64,000 nt of DNA from Bradyrhizobium sp. ISRA464 (GCF_029910095.1 NZ_CP094526.1:186001-250000), one strand, 5' to 3'; numbered from the stretch's first letter, positions 37,292 to 45,478 are shown. Notes: generated by a model from the letters alone, not told the origin. A program made the numbers and translations.

Positions 37292-38973
37292 GAGACTGGG
37301 CAAGAATGGCAACTAAGGGGCTGGGGCGGCTCGGAAAGCACTGACGACGAGCGACAGCGAGATTTTGGCGCGGAAGGGCCGCAAAGCAAGCCGAATGGCG
37401 CGCAGAGTGGCCGCAAGGAGGTTTGCGCCGGCAATGCGCGTCTTTTCTGCAAGGTACGCGACGAAGCGGTCGAAGCCGAGAATGCTGAGCACGCGGGTGA
37501 AGTTGTAGCAAAGCGCCATCAGGCTCCATTCGCCGCGGACCTTGTCGAAGCCGCGCACGAGAAAGTGCTGATAGCCGGCGCGGCATTTGAGTGTTCCGAA
37601 AGGGTGCTCGACGATGGCGGAACGGCGGCGCATCAATGTGGCAGCCTCGGCGCTTTGCATCCTCATGCGGTGACGTTCGAGAACGTCCTCGTGTTCCCAG
37701 CGCGCGATGCTCCGGTAAGGCGCCTTCGGGGCAAGACACCGCGCGCTCAGGGGACATGCTGCGCAGGCCGCCTTGCGCGCCAGGTAGCGGATCTCGATGC
37801 GGCCGCTCGTGTTCGTCCAGCGCCCTTCCGTCGGGCGCAGCAGCTCGCCGGCCGGGCAACGGTAGGCATCGGCGTTCGCATCGTAACTGAAGTCCTTGCG
37901 GCTGAGGCGGCCTTCCTTGAGCTTGCCATTGCCCTCGTGCAGCGGCACATAGGCAACAATGCCGTCATCCTCGCAGGCCTTCAGGTCCTCGCTGGTGGAA
38001 TAGCCGGCATCGGCCGCCACCTGCAGAGTCTCGACGTCGAGGGCCTCTTTTGCCGCCTTTGCCATCTCATGAAGATGGCCCGCGTCGTTGCGGTTGACGA
38101 CCTCGCTGGCAACGATGAGCGTGTGCTTGTCGTCAACGACGCTCTGCACGTTGTAACCCGCAATGGTCTGGTCGCCCTTGCTCAGAAGCCTTGCGTCGGG
38201 ATCGGTCTTCGAGAGTTGCCCCTTGTCGCTTGTCTCCAGGTTCTTGAGGTCGGCTTGCGCGCGCTCGCGCCGGGCCATCAGCTCCTTCACCTTCTCGCCG
38301 ACATCGCCGCTGCCCTTGCTGCCATCTCCCGGACCGGCACATCGCTTGGCTTCCTCGGCATCGTTGGCTTCAAGGGCCTTGCCATAAGCCTCGATCTCCT
38401 TGTCCAACGCGGCGATCTGTTTGGCCAGCTTCCCTTGCGTGAAGATGCTGCCCTTGCTGGCGTTACCATGGAATAGCGCCCCGTCGATCGCAACGAAGGT
38501 CCCACCGATCAGGCCGAGGTCGCGCAGGAGCAGCACGAAACTGCGGTTCGCGGCCTTGAGCGCCGCCCAGTTCTCCTTGCGGAAGTTGGCGATCGTCCGA
38601 TAGCCCGGCTTCATGTTCTTCAACAGCCAGATCAGCTCCAGATTGCGGCAGGCCTCCCGCTCCAACCGCCGCGACGACCTGATCTGGTTGATGTAGCCGT
38701 AAAGGTAGAGCTTCAGCAGATCGGCCGGATCGTAGGGCGGCTGCCCCACTTCGTCCGCGGCACGATCCGCATGGCGGAAGCCGAGCTTTGAAAGGTCGAG
38801 CGCGCCAACGAAACTGTCGATCGCCCGCACCGGATTCTGCTGTCCGACATAGTCCTCAATCCGGGGAGGAAGAAGACTGGGTTGCTCCCGGCTGTCGCCG
38901 GCCTTGAACGTCCGATTCGCCATGCGCCGAATCGTACATCAACTCCAAAAAATGCCGAGTTCTTGCCCAGCCT
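37292..38973. mobile_element. IS1182-family element, copy 2 of a tandem pair
   Basis: Direct repeat of copy 1 at a 1686-bp offset, with the same ends. CGTC lies on the left (37288-37291, shared with copy 1) and on the right (38974-38977). The two translated products are identical. Confidence 0.88.
37313..38923 (-). CDS. IS1182-family transposase (copy 2)
   Basis: Identical in all 536 residues to copy 1 and in the same orientation, with the same catalytic Asp in VAIDGALFHGN and Asp in VAADAGYSTS. Being a second intact copy directly downstream, it can be expressed from the same outward signals. Recent duplication is the simplest reading. Confidence 0.95.
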   Translation of the reverse strand: MANRTFKAGDSREQPSLLPPRIEDYVGQQNPVRAIDSFVGALDLSKLGFRHADRAADEVGQPPYDPADLLKLYLYGYINQIRSSRRLEREACRNLELIWLLKNMKPGYRTIANFRKENWAALKAANRSFVLLLRDLGLIGGTFVAIDGALFHGNASKGSIFTQGKLAKQIAALDKEIEAYGKALEANDAEEAKRCAGPGDGSKGSGDVGEKVKELMARRERAQADLKNLETSDKGQLSKTDPDARLLSKGDQTIAGYNVQSVVDDKHTLIVASEVVNRNDAGHLHEMAKAAKEALDVETLQVAADAGYSTSEDLKACEDDGIVAYVPLHEGNGKLKEGRLSRKDFSYDANADAYRCPAGELLRPTEGRWTNTSGRIEIRYLARKAACAACPLSARCLAPKAPYRSIARWEHEDVLERHRMRMQSAEAATLMRRRSAIVEHPFGTLKCRAGYQHFLVRGFDKVRGEWSLMALCYNFTRVLSILGFDRFVAYLAEKTRIAGANLLAATLRAIRLALRPFRAKISLSLVVSAFRAAPAP

Positions 38974-38977
38974 CGTC

Positions 38978-39194
38978 GGGCAAATCAGTGGCATGGGCGC
39001 GGCTCTTTCCTGGGACGCTACGCGTCGGCCCAAGAGTGACGAGTGGAGATTCGCCCGCTTATATCGTTGACACCACAAACTCAGATGTTGGGGCGAGCGG
39101 CCGAATCGTATTGATCTGGCTGACGCGCCCCTGATCCTGCGTTTATTAACGCAAGCCCTGTAAGGCATTGCAAAAAATATACTTTTCCCCGGGA
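38978..39194. other. Gene-free stretch right of the IS pair
   Basis: 217 bases with no credible frame. It ends in an AT-rich run (AAAAAATATACTTTT, about 39172-39186) immediately upstream of a sigma-70-like promoter. Confidence 0.5.
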
Positions 39195-39223
39195 TTCACA
39201 ACCTGTGAAGCTGTCGCTATATT
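39195..39223 (+). promoter_or_regulatory. Sigma-70-like promoter of the structured RNA
   Basis: TTCACA (39195-39200) and TATATT (39218-39223) each match consensus at 5 of 6 positions and are exactly 17 bases apart, with an A-rich tract just upstream. Predicted start of transcription is about 39230. This is one of the best promoter matches seen in the window. Confidence 0.65.
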
Positions 39224-39229
39224 CTCTCC

Positions 39230-39336
39230 AACTCCCTAGCCTGAAGCCACTGCCTAGGCAGTGGCGCTCGCCCAAAGGCGAGGATTGAAACCCAGCCCCT
39301 ATGGGCGAAGAGACCTCAATCTATAGGCTAGGGACC
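39230..39336 (+). ncRNA. Candidate structured RNA beside a DUF3800 gene
   Basis: A perfect 10-bp closing stem, TCCCTAGCCT (39233-39242) with AGGCTAGGGA (39325-39334), encloses three hairpins. P2 is GCCACTGC/GCAGTGGC with loop CTAG (39246-39265). P3 is CTCGCC/GGCGAG with loop CAAA (39267-39282). P4 is GCCC/GGGC with loop CTAT (39295-39306). A single-stranded GATTGAAAC joins P3 to P4. The promoter above places it on the plus strand, opposing the 3' end of the DUF3800 gene; the closing stem covers that gene's stop codon. Candidate RNAs named DUF3800 motifs are known next to such genes. I cannot say which class, if any, this matches. Confidence 0.6.
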
Positions 39337-40062
39337 ACCCCTTAACTTGCGCGGCCACACCGTGAACTTGCCCTCTCTGGCAGTTCCCTTCGAGATGTCC
39401 GTGATGCCCGCTCGCTTGATGATGTGTTGAGCAAGCTCTACCTTGGCCGGATTGGCGTCCCTTGCTTTGTCATGTCCATTGAGGAGGTACGCAATAGCGC
39501 CAATGATCACGTCCACCACTTGGAGCAGCTGGATTTCTTTTGAATTGCGAAACTGACATCGGCGGATAGGCCAGTCACGTTTGTCTCCCCGCTTGGCCGC
39601 TGCGCGATTCAATATGAGACGCAACTCTTCGGGCGTGCTGTTGGTGTCTCGATAGTCGGGATAGATATGGAAGTAATCGGAGCCGTATAGACGGCCGACC
39701 TTGTTAGCCAGCTGATAGACCTCCTTAGCGAAACCTATCTCGCTGTCGCCATCATTGAACTTCTTATGGTCTTGTTTCGAGGTGTCGACGAAAAGCGAGT
39801 GAAAATGGATCTGGTCCGAATTGCCGAAAATCAGGTCCACAACTCGCTTGTATGCCGGCAACTTTGCTTTCGAGACTTTCGTCCACTTCAGTTCGTTGAA
39901 CGGCAATTCCGGCGATCGTGCTTCTGCAATTAGATCATTGATGTTTTGAGAATTCGTCAGGCGCACCACGACCGCGCCAAGCACTAAGTATCGATGCTTG
40001 GTTTGGCTGCTCTCATCAACGTAGACCTCCAGGATTTCTTCCGGTTTAGCAGGAGTTCGCAT
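39328..40062 (-). CDS. DUF3800 domain protein
   Basis: 244 residues from the ATG at 40062. The DUF3800 signature is visible: EVYVDESSQTKHRYLVLGAVVV (family form YxDESG, Asp 16 and Glu 17 acidic pair, Gly replaced by Ser), ELKWTKVSKAKL, and a late QLLQVVDVIIGAIAYLL whose Asp 184 corresponds to the conserved QxxD. The family is predicted to have an RNase H-like fold and is often found in defence or mobile contexts, without an established function. An upstream ATG at 40155 would add a hydrophobic segment that is antisense to another small gene, so it was not used. The stop codon lies in the closing stem of the adjoining RNA. Confidence 0.85.
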   Translation of the reverse strand: MRTPAKPEEILEVYVDESSQTKHRYLVLGAVVVRLTNSQNINDLIAEARSPELPFNELKWTKVSKAKLPAYKRVVDLIFGNSDQIHFHSLFVDTSKQDHKKFNDGDSEIGFAKEVYQLANKVGRLYGSDYFHIYPDYRDTNSTPEELRLILNRAAAKRGDKRDWPIRRCQFRNSKEIQLLQVVDVIIGAIAYLLNGHDKARDANPAKVELAQHIIKRAGITDISKGTAREGKFTVWPRKLRGGP

Positions 40063-40224
40063 GACGAAGCCTAGAAGCAAGACCATAAGTACAGTGACGA
40101 AGAGGCGGAGCGAAGACTGCAAACGGTGCTCCGTGGTTCGCGAATTGCTGGTCAAAAAGCAAATGACCGATCTGCAAAAAAGCGAACGCCGAAGAAGGCC
40201 AAACGAGAGAAGCCCGGCAAGTAG
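40061..40224 (+). pseudogene. Small basic ORF, apparently frameshifted
   Basis: An ATG at 40061 follows AGGAG by 5 bases, a strong ribosome site. The starting frame MTKPRSKTIST soon loses gene-like character. The next frame, entered near 40079, reads KYSDEEAERRLQTVLRGSRIAG then AKKRTPKKAKREKPGK and stops at 40222-40224, which looks like the small basic proteins common in Bradyrhizobium. A one-base change would join them. The stop is inside the hairpin AGCCCGGC/GCCGGGCT (40211-40232). Confidence 0.4.
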
Positions 40225-40451
40225 GCCGGGCTCCTCGGGTTCGCGTTAGGCGACTGACGGCAGGCGTTTGGCTGCCTCAGCGCGGCTAAAGTGCGCTCCT
40301 TCAGCACCTCATTCACCCTACCCGGGTTCACGTTATAGGATGCTGCGATGTGATGCTGATATTCGCCGCGCCAGTGACGCAGCCACACATAAACTGCGTC
40401 CTCGAACGTGAGGCGATAAGGTTTAGCTGTACTAGGAAGATTGTCTTGCAT
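40152..40451 (-). CDS. Small helix-turn-helix-like protein
   Basis: 99 residues, of which 9-52 (KPYRLTFEDAVYVWLRHWRGEYQHHIAASYNVNPGRVNEVLKER) look like a compact HTH resembling those of many short rhizobial proteins. The C-terminal 35 residues are antisense to the decayed ORF at 40061-40224 and may not be under selection. It lies 89 bases upstream of the DUF3800 start on the same strand, so the two may be co-transcribed. A 10-bp-arm hairpin abuts its start codon. Confidence 0.6.
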   Translation of the reverse strand: MQDNLPSTAKPYRLTFEDAVYVWLRHWRGEYQHHIAASYNVNPGRVNEVLKERTLAALRQPNACRQSPNANPRSPAYLPGFSRLAFFGVRFFADRSFAF

Positions 40452-40484
40452 GGTTCGATTCCGTTTTAATTTCCGAATCGAACC
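40452..40484 (-). promoter_or_regulatory. Hairpin or operator covering the ribosome site of the HTH gene
   Basis: GGTTCGATTC (40452-40461) pairs perfectly with GAATCGAACC (40475-40484), with a T/A-rich loop, ending exactly at the start codon. The Shine-Dalgarno-like GGA on the minus strand is inside the stem. It could be an operator for the HTH protein or an RNA hairpin that limits translation. Confidence 0.5.
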
Positions 40485-41079
40485 TTGGAGGCGTTGACAG
40501 CAGAATCCGCGTGCGCAAGTGTGCACCTTGTTGAGAGGACGCCGCTGCAACGCCTGCCAAGGTTCATTGCAGTCAAGTTCTGAGCCGGGCCTTGCCAGAG
40601 GTCCGGCTTTCTCATTTGCGGTAAGCGACTGCCAGATCGCTTACGACTTCCCGTTCTCCGCAGCGACAAAGCTGTGAAGTTGCCCTTTCTATGGGACCCT
40701 TTTGCGGGAACGTCGGCGGGACCCAAACACCTCGCGCCGAACACCTATGAAGCTAGTGCTGTTCCGTAACGCCCGTCAAGGATAAGTACGAGTTTCTGAA
40801 TCAAACACTAAATATGGTGGAAGACGCAGGTGACTCGCTTCGGTCACCCGCGCAAGTATATGCGAGTGTTGAAGGATTCTCAGGCTAAGAAAGCCTTTGT
40901 CCCGTTATTCACAGGCGACATGTATTTACTTTCGCCAACATTTAAGAACGGCGGCTCTGATTTCGGCAATTTTGGACGCCAACGCAGGAAGCGTCGCGCC
41001 TGTTTCGAGAAGTCTTAGTAAGACCCCCTGCGGTGAATGCGATCGGTCAATCCGCTTCGCAAAGCCTCGAGGCCGTGAT
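40485..41079. other. Gene-free right part of the accessory locus
   Basis: 595 bases up to the diguanylate cyclase. Holds a GTAAGCG/CGCTTAC hairpin (40621-40644) and GTGACTCGCTTCGGTCAC (about 40830). No frame has recognisable protein content. No duplicate marking an island end was found. Confidence 0.45.
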
Positions 41080-42771
41080 TCAACTCGCCATCGCCATCCC
41101 GGCTTCGTCCTGCGCCTTCACGAATCCATGCTCGACCACCGCGTTGCGGCCACGGCCCTTGGCGGCGTAGAGCGCGGCGTCGGCGGCTTCGATCAGATCG
41201 CCGGGGCGAAGGGCGTCGTTCGGCTTCGTCGTCGCGACGCCGACGCTCACGGTGACGATGGTGTGGCCCGACGTTGAGTGCGGCACTGCCAGCCCGAGGA
41301 CCGCCGTGCGCACGGTCTCGCCGATCGCGAGCGCCCGCGTGGCGTCGGTGTTCGGCAGCAGCAGGCAGAATTCCTCGCCGCCATAGCGGCCCGCAAAGCC
41401 CATCGTGTCGGCGGCGATACCGGACAGCGTTTCGCCGATCCTGGTGAGGCAGGTGTCGCCTTCGGGATGACCGTAGGTGTCGTTGTAGAGCTTGAAGTGA
41501 TCGACATCGATCATCAACAGCGACAGCGCGGAGTCATATTGCTGCGACTTCATCCACTCGAAATCGAGCCGGCTCTGGAAGCCGCGGCGATTGGCAAGGC
41601 CCGACAGCGCGTCGATCGAGGCCATCAAGGTCAGGCGATCATTGGAGGCGAGGAGCTCGCGCTCGCGCTGGCTGAGCCGCGCGGCCATCGCATTGAAGGC
41701 GCGCGCCAGCGGAACGAACTCCGACGGCAGCTTGTGCTTGGCGACGCGCGCAGACCAGTCACCCTCCCCGAACCGGCGTGCCATGCCGGTCATCAGCTCG
41801 ATCGGCTTGATGATCAGCTTCTCCGCGCCGACCAGTGCGCCAAGCAGCACGAACAGGCAGACGAAGCCGAGCTGCAGATAGGCCGTGCGGATCTCGCGGT
41901 TGATCGCCGCCGTCACCTTGGCTTCATCCATGCTCACGATCAGCCGTGACTGCGTTCCGGAAATGCGGGCGAAGCTCAGCGTGCGTTGCGCGCCGTCGGA
42001 CGCAGTGAACGACACCGAGCCCGAGGGCTCGTCGTAGCTCAGCGCCTTCTCCGCGATCGCCGACATCAACGGAACAGTGTCGAGCGAGCGACCGATCAGG
42101 CTCGCATGGTCCGATGGCGCGGCGATCACGACGCCGGTGCTGTCGACCAGCACCGCCGACATGCCCGGCTGTCCGCCGAGATTGCCCATGATCTGCGAAA
42201 GCCAGTCGATATTGATGCCGGCGACGACGACTGCATCTTCCTCCGGATTGATCGCGGCGACCGGATAGGCGGCCATCATCATCGGACGGCCATTGGGCTT
42301 GCCGAACAAATAATCGCTGAAGACGAAGCCGCGCGTGCTCTGCGCTTTCTTGAAATAGTCGCGCTCGGCGAGATTGATCCCGACCTGGGCGTTGAGCGTG
42401 GAACACTGCACCACGCCGTCGCGGGAGGCGAACATGATGCTGCTGATCCACGGCAGGATCGTCGGCAGGCTGGCGCGCAGCACCTCGCAGCTCCGCGCGA
42501 TGCCGCCGGAGGCTCTGATATAGGCGGCCGACTTCAGCATGGTTTCGACCGAGGAAACCACCTCGCGCTGGGTTTCGGCGGAATGGCTGGTCAGATTGGC
42601 GTAGACTTCCGCTGCCTGCGCGATCTGCTTGGCGCGGAACGCCTCCAGCGTGCGGACCCGATCGAGCATCAGGGGCGCAACCAGCATCACTGCAAGCAAG
42701 GCCAGCCGGGCACGAATGCCCAGAACCTTCTTGAGTTTCACCCGGTTGCGGTTGAAGGTTACGCCCGACAT
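41080..42771 (-). CDS. Membrane diguanylate cyclase (dCache-HAMP-GGDEF)
   Basis: 563 residues from the ATG at 42771. Two membrane helices (about 18-40 and 295-320) flank a periplasmic dCache-type sensor (YANLTSHSAETQREVVSSVETMLKSAAY..., FVFSDYLFGKPNGRPMMMAAYPV). A HAMP-like linker follows (ELMTGMARRFGEGDWSARV). The GGDEF domain has DALSGLANRRGFQSRLDFEW, the D-H-F-K segment of LLMIDVDHFKLYND, and the active-site loop YGGEEFCLL, an accepted GGEEF variant. It should make cyclic di-GMP in response to an external ligand. Confidence 0.92.
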   Translation of the reverse strand: MSGVTFNRNRVKLKKVLGIRARLALLAVMLVAPLMLDRVRTLEAFRAKQIAQAAEVYANLTSHSAETQREVVSSVETMLKSAAYIRASGGIARSCEVLRASLPTILPWISSIMFASRDGVVQCSTLNAQVGINLAERDYFKKAQSTRGFVFSDYLFGKPNGRPMMMAAYPVAAINPEEDAVVVAGINIDWLSQIMGNLGGQPGMSAVLVDSTGVVIAAPSDHASLIGRSLDTVPLMSAIAEKALSYDEPSGSVSFTASDGAQRTLSFARISGTQSRLIVSMDEAKVTAAINREIRTAYLQLGFVCLFVLLGALVGAEKLIIKPIELMTGMARRFGEGDWSARVAKHKLPSEFVPLARAFNAMAARLSQRERELLASNDRLTLMASIDALSGLANRRGFQSRLDFEWMKSQQYDSALSLLMIDVDHFKLYNDTYGHPEGDTCLTRIGETLSGIAADTMGFAGRYGGEEFCLLLPNTDATRALAIGETVRTAVLGLAVPHSTSGHTIVTVSVGVATTKPNDALRPGDLIEAADAALYAAKGRGRNAVVEHGFVKAQDEAGMAMAS

Positions 42772-42879
42772 CTTGGTCCCTTGCCCGTGCGCCAAGGTAA
42801 GATGAAGGGCTTCAAAAAGCCTTTCCCGAATTTGGTAAAATTCGACCAACACCACCGTACGTCAGAAAACGATACAAAC

Positions 42880-43569
42880 ATGCCGCAAAGCCCGACCACG
42901 CCGTTATCAGCCCATTCACCAAACGGCCTTGCCGCCGTCGAGCAGGAGATCGCGCGTGCCTGCAAGGAAGCGCGCCGCGATCGCGCCTCGGTGACGCTGA
43001 TCGCGGTGTCGAAGACCTTCGCGGCCGATGCCATTTCACCCGTTATCGCCGCGGGACAGCGCGTATTCGGCGAAAATCGCGTGCAGGAGGCGAAAGGCAA
43101 GTGGCCGGCGTTAATGCAGTCCAACCCCGGACTGGTGCTGCATCTGATCGGGCCGCTGCAGTCGAACAAGGCCAAGGAGGCCGTCGCGCTGTTCGATGCG
43201 ATCCATTCCGTCGATCGGCCGAGCATTTGCGAAGCATTAGCCAAGGAAATCAAATCCCGGCACAAGCAGCCGGAATTGTTCGTCCAGATCAACACCGGCG
43301 AGGAGCCGCAGAAGGCCGGCGTCGCTCCGCAGGACGCCGATGCCTTCATCGCCGCCTGCCGCGACAGATACGGTTTGCAGATCTCGGGATTGATGTGCAT
43401 CCCGCCGGTCGACCAGGCGCCGGCGCCGCATTTCGCACTCTGCGCCAAGATCGCCGCACGCAACGGCCTGAAGAATCTCTCGATGGGGATGAGCGCGGAC
43501 TTTGCGGTGGCGATCCAGATGGGCGCCACCCATGTGCGCGTGGGCTCGGCGATCTTTGGGGCAAGATAA
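42880..43569 (+). CDS. YggS family pyridoxal-phosphate homeostasis protein
   Basis: Binds PLP and buffers vitamin B6 and amino-acid pools. The 229 residues contain VTLIAVSKTFAADAI with the PLP lysine in SK, RVFGENRVQEAKGKW, LHLIGPLQSNKAKEAV, SVDRPSICEAL, LFVQINTGEEPQKAG, ISGLMCIPP and LSMGMSADFAVAIQMGATHVRVGSAIFG. Length normal. The ATG at 42880 was chosen. It is divergent from the diguanylate cyclase. Confidence 0.95.
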   Translation: MPQSPTTPLSAHSPNGLAAVEQEIARACKEARRDRASVTLIAVSKTFAADAISPVIAAGQRVFGENRVQEAKGKWPALMQSNPGLVLHLIGPLQSNKAKEAVALFDAIHSVDRPSICEALAKEIKSRHKQPELFVQINTGEEPQKAGVAPQDADAFIAACRDRYGLQISGLMCIPPVDQAPAPHFALCAKIAARNGLKNLSMGMSADFAVAIQMGATHVRVGSAIFGAR

Positions 43570-43589
43570 ACTCGTTGCCCCGAGCGACG

Positions 43590-43740
43590 CAGCGCTCCCT
43601 CGCCCCGCTCTTGCGGGGAGAGGGTTGGGGTGAGGGGCTCTCTCCGCGAGCGTTGTGTTTGGAGGGTCCTGTACCCCCTCACCCGGATCGCATCTAGCGA
43701 TGCGATCCGACCTCTCCCCGCAGGCGGGGCGAGGTGGAAA
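43590..43740. repeat. Intergenic palindromic repeat, family C
   Basis: CTCGCCCCGCTCTTGCGGGGAGAGGG at one end and CCTCTCCCCGCAGGCGGGGCGAGG at the other, with TCGCATCTAGCGATGCGA inside. It separates convergent genes. Confidence 0.7.
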
Positions 43741-43748
43741 ATCACAGC

Positions 43749-44540
43749 TTACGCGAACCGCACCGACACTTTTCCGAGCACGCCGAAATCCGCCGCGAAG
43801 ACATCGCCGGCTGCAATCGGCAGCGGCGGGTGGCAGGTGCCGGTTGTGATCACCTCCCCTGCCCGCAGCGTCAGCCCAAGACCGCGTAGTTCATTGGCGC
43901 ACCACGCCAGCGCGACGCGGGGATCGCCGAGCACGTTCTTGCCATGGCCGGTGTAGTGCCGGCCGCGCAGCGTGATGGTCGGCCGCTCCTCGATCAGATC
44001 CATCGCGCGCCAGTCGGCCGAGGTCGCCGCTCCAAGCACGAACAGATGCGCGCAGGCATTGTCGGCGATCAACTGCGCTTCGCCGGCGGCGGTGAAATCG
44101 GTGAAGCGCGAATCCGGAATCTCGATTGCGGGATGCAGCGTGCCGACCGCATCGAGCACCTCCTGCACGCTGTAGGGCGCCGTGCGCGGCGGCAGATCGC
44201 GCGCCATGCGGAAGGCGAATTCCGGCTCGCCGACGCGCATCTCGTTGCCCTTCATCGAGGCGGTGCCGCCATCGGCGATCACGGTCTCGGCGAGGATGCG
44301 CCCGGCGAGCGGGCCTGCGACATTGATGTGCTTCTGGCCGGCCGCGCTGGTCGCGGCGATCTTCCAGCCGAACAGTTTTTCGCGCGAGGTTTTCTCCAGC
44401 GCGGCCTGCACGGCATAGCCTTCGGCGCGGTCGCGCGGCCGGATCGCGCCGTCGAGCGCGCCGAGCTTGGTGCCGGCGCGCCAGTGGTCGTGCAGGACTT
44501 TCGAGGCCGCCGCGATCTGGTTGTTGTCGAGCATTGTCAT
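43749..44540 (-). CDS. 2-keto-4-pentenoate hydratase / FAH-family enzyme
   Basis: 263 residues of the MhpD/HpaH hydratase type: VQAALEKTSREKLFGWKIAATS, MRVGEPEFAFRMARDLPPR with the metal-binding Glu pair in EPE, LHPAIEIPDSRF with another Glu, and a late GDVFAADFGVLGKVSVRF. It would hydrate a 2-oxo-pent-4-enoate in an aromatic catabolic path, but no other pathway gene is nearby, so its substrate is not defined. It is convergent with yggS across a repeat. Confidence 0.85.
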   Translation of the reverse strand: MTMLDNNQIAAASKVLHDHWRAGTKLGALDGAIRPRDRAEGYAVQAALEKTSREKLFGWKIAATSAAGQKHINVAGPLAGRILAETVIADGGTASMKGNEMRVGEPEFAFRMARDLPPRTAPYSVQEVLDAVGTLHPAIEIPDSRFTDFTAAGEAQLIADNACAHLFVLGAATSADWRAMDLIEERPTITLRGRHYTGHGKNVLGDPRVALAWCANELRGLGLTLRAGEVITTGTCHPPLPIAAGDVFAADFGVLGKVSVRFA

Positions 44541-44593
44541 AGTCTCAAACTATCGTCCTGTTGCGTCATTGGCGCTTTAGTCCCTCGCAAAGC

Positions 44594-44684
44594 GGCGTCT
44601 CGAAGGATGCAGGCCACCGCTCGGGCCTCATGGTTCGCCTGGCGACGCGAAGCGTCGTCCAGAGACGCGCTGCTCCTCACCATG
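44594..44684. repeat. Intergenic repeat, family G
   Basis: GCGTCTCGAAGGATG...AGAGACGCGCTGCTCCTCACCATG with an inner GCGACGCGAAGCGTCGTC hairpin. The shape resembles dispersed Bradyrhizobium palindromes. It lies between two minus-strand genes. Confidence 0.55.
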
Positions 44685-44694
44685 TGGGTTAAGC

Positions 44695-45234
44695 TTAGCC
44701 GATGATGATCCTGGTCTGCGGGCTCATCCGCCGCAACAGGCGCAGCATCGACGATTTCGTCATCGAGACGCAGCCGGCGGTCGGCGAGAAATTGGTGCGC
44801 GCCAGGTGCAGGAACACCGCGCTGCCGCGGCCGGCGACGCGCGGCGTGGCGTTGTGGTCGATCTCGACGATGAAGTCGTAAAGATGATCCTCGCGGGTCA
44901 GGCGGTCGCCGGTCTGTTCGCGGTCAAGCCGGATCGGCTGGTTGTAATGACGATCCCGGGGGTCTTCGCACCAGGCGTCCTCGGGTCGGATCGGGCGGGT
45001 CGGCAGGAAGGTTTTCGGCCGCGGGTGACGGTCAGCGCGCCACCACAGCCGCAGCGGATGGAAGACGCCGCGTGGCGTGCCGCCGTCGCCCTCGCGCTTG
45101 TTGGCAAGGATTCCGCCGCGTCCGAGCGCGACCGGCACCGTCCAGCCGTCCGCGCTCAGCCAGCCCCGGCGCGGGTCTCCGGCGGCGCGCTGGACCTGAA
45201 TGGCGGAGAGCGGGCGATCACGTCCATCTGTCAT
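44695..45234 (-). CDS. L,D-transpeptidase (YkuD) family protein
   Basis: 179 residues with the catalytic segment HLARTNFSPTAGCVSM: the Cys of AGCVSM is the nucleophile and the upstream His is the general base. LGRGGILANKREGDGGTPRGVF and YDFIVEIDHN fit the YkuD fold. No signal peptide is visible, so it may act through a non-classical route or the start may lie elsewhere; a frame upstream opens at 45273. It would cross-link or trim peptidoglycan. Confidence 0.85.
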   Translation of the reverse strand: MTDGRDRPLSAIQVQRAAGDPRRGWLSADGWTVPVALGRGGILANKREGDGGTPRGVFHPLRLWWRADRHPRPKTFLPTRPIRPEDAWCEDPRDRHYNQPIRLDREQTGDRLTREDHLYDFIVEIDHNATPRVAGRGSAVFLHLARTNFSPTAGCVSMTKSSMLRLLRRMSPQTRIIIG

Positions 45235-45478
45235 ATAAGTGATTGAAATAGCTGGCCTTCCCCTCAGAATCACTCCAATCCAAACTTGCCTTGGAAGCCC
45301 CGGTTGTTCTATCTGGCGGCATTACAGGACATTCACCTCCCGCCTGCCGATTTTGGGATAAACTGCTGCTGCCTTGTGAATCGGTAACAATCGCCTACCT
45401 GAAACCATATCTACCTCAAGTCTCGGCCATGAGCGCCCTCCGCTTCTGTCCGCCTGCTGCCCCCAAAGGATTGTACCA

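Noticed and set aside
39240..39340. CRISPR array
   Set aside because: Only one repeat-like unit; no second copy, no spacers, no cas genes.
40063..40155. N-terminal membrane segment of the DUF3800 protein
   Set aside because: It is antisense to a plus-strand ORF with a strong ribosome site, and DUF3800 proteins normally start close to the YxDES motif.
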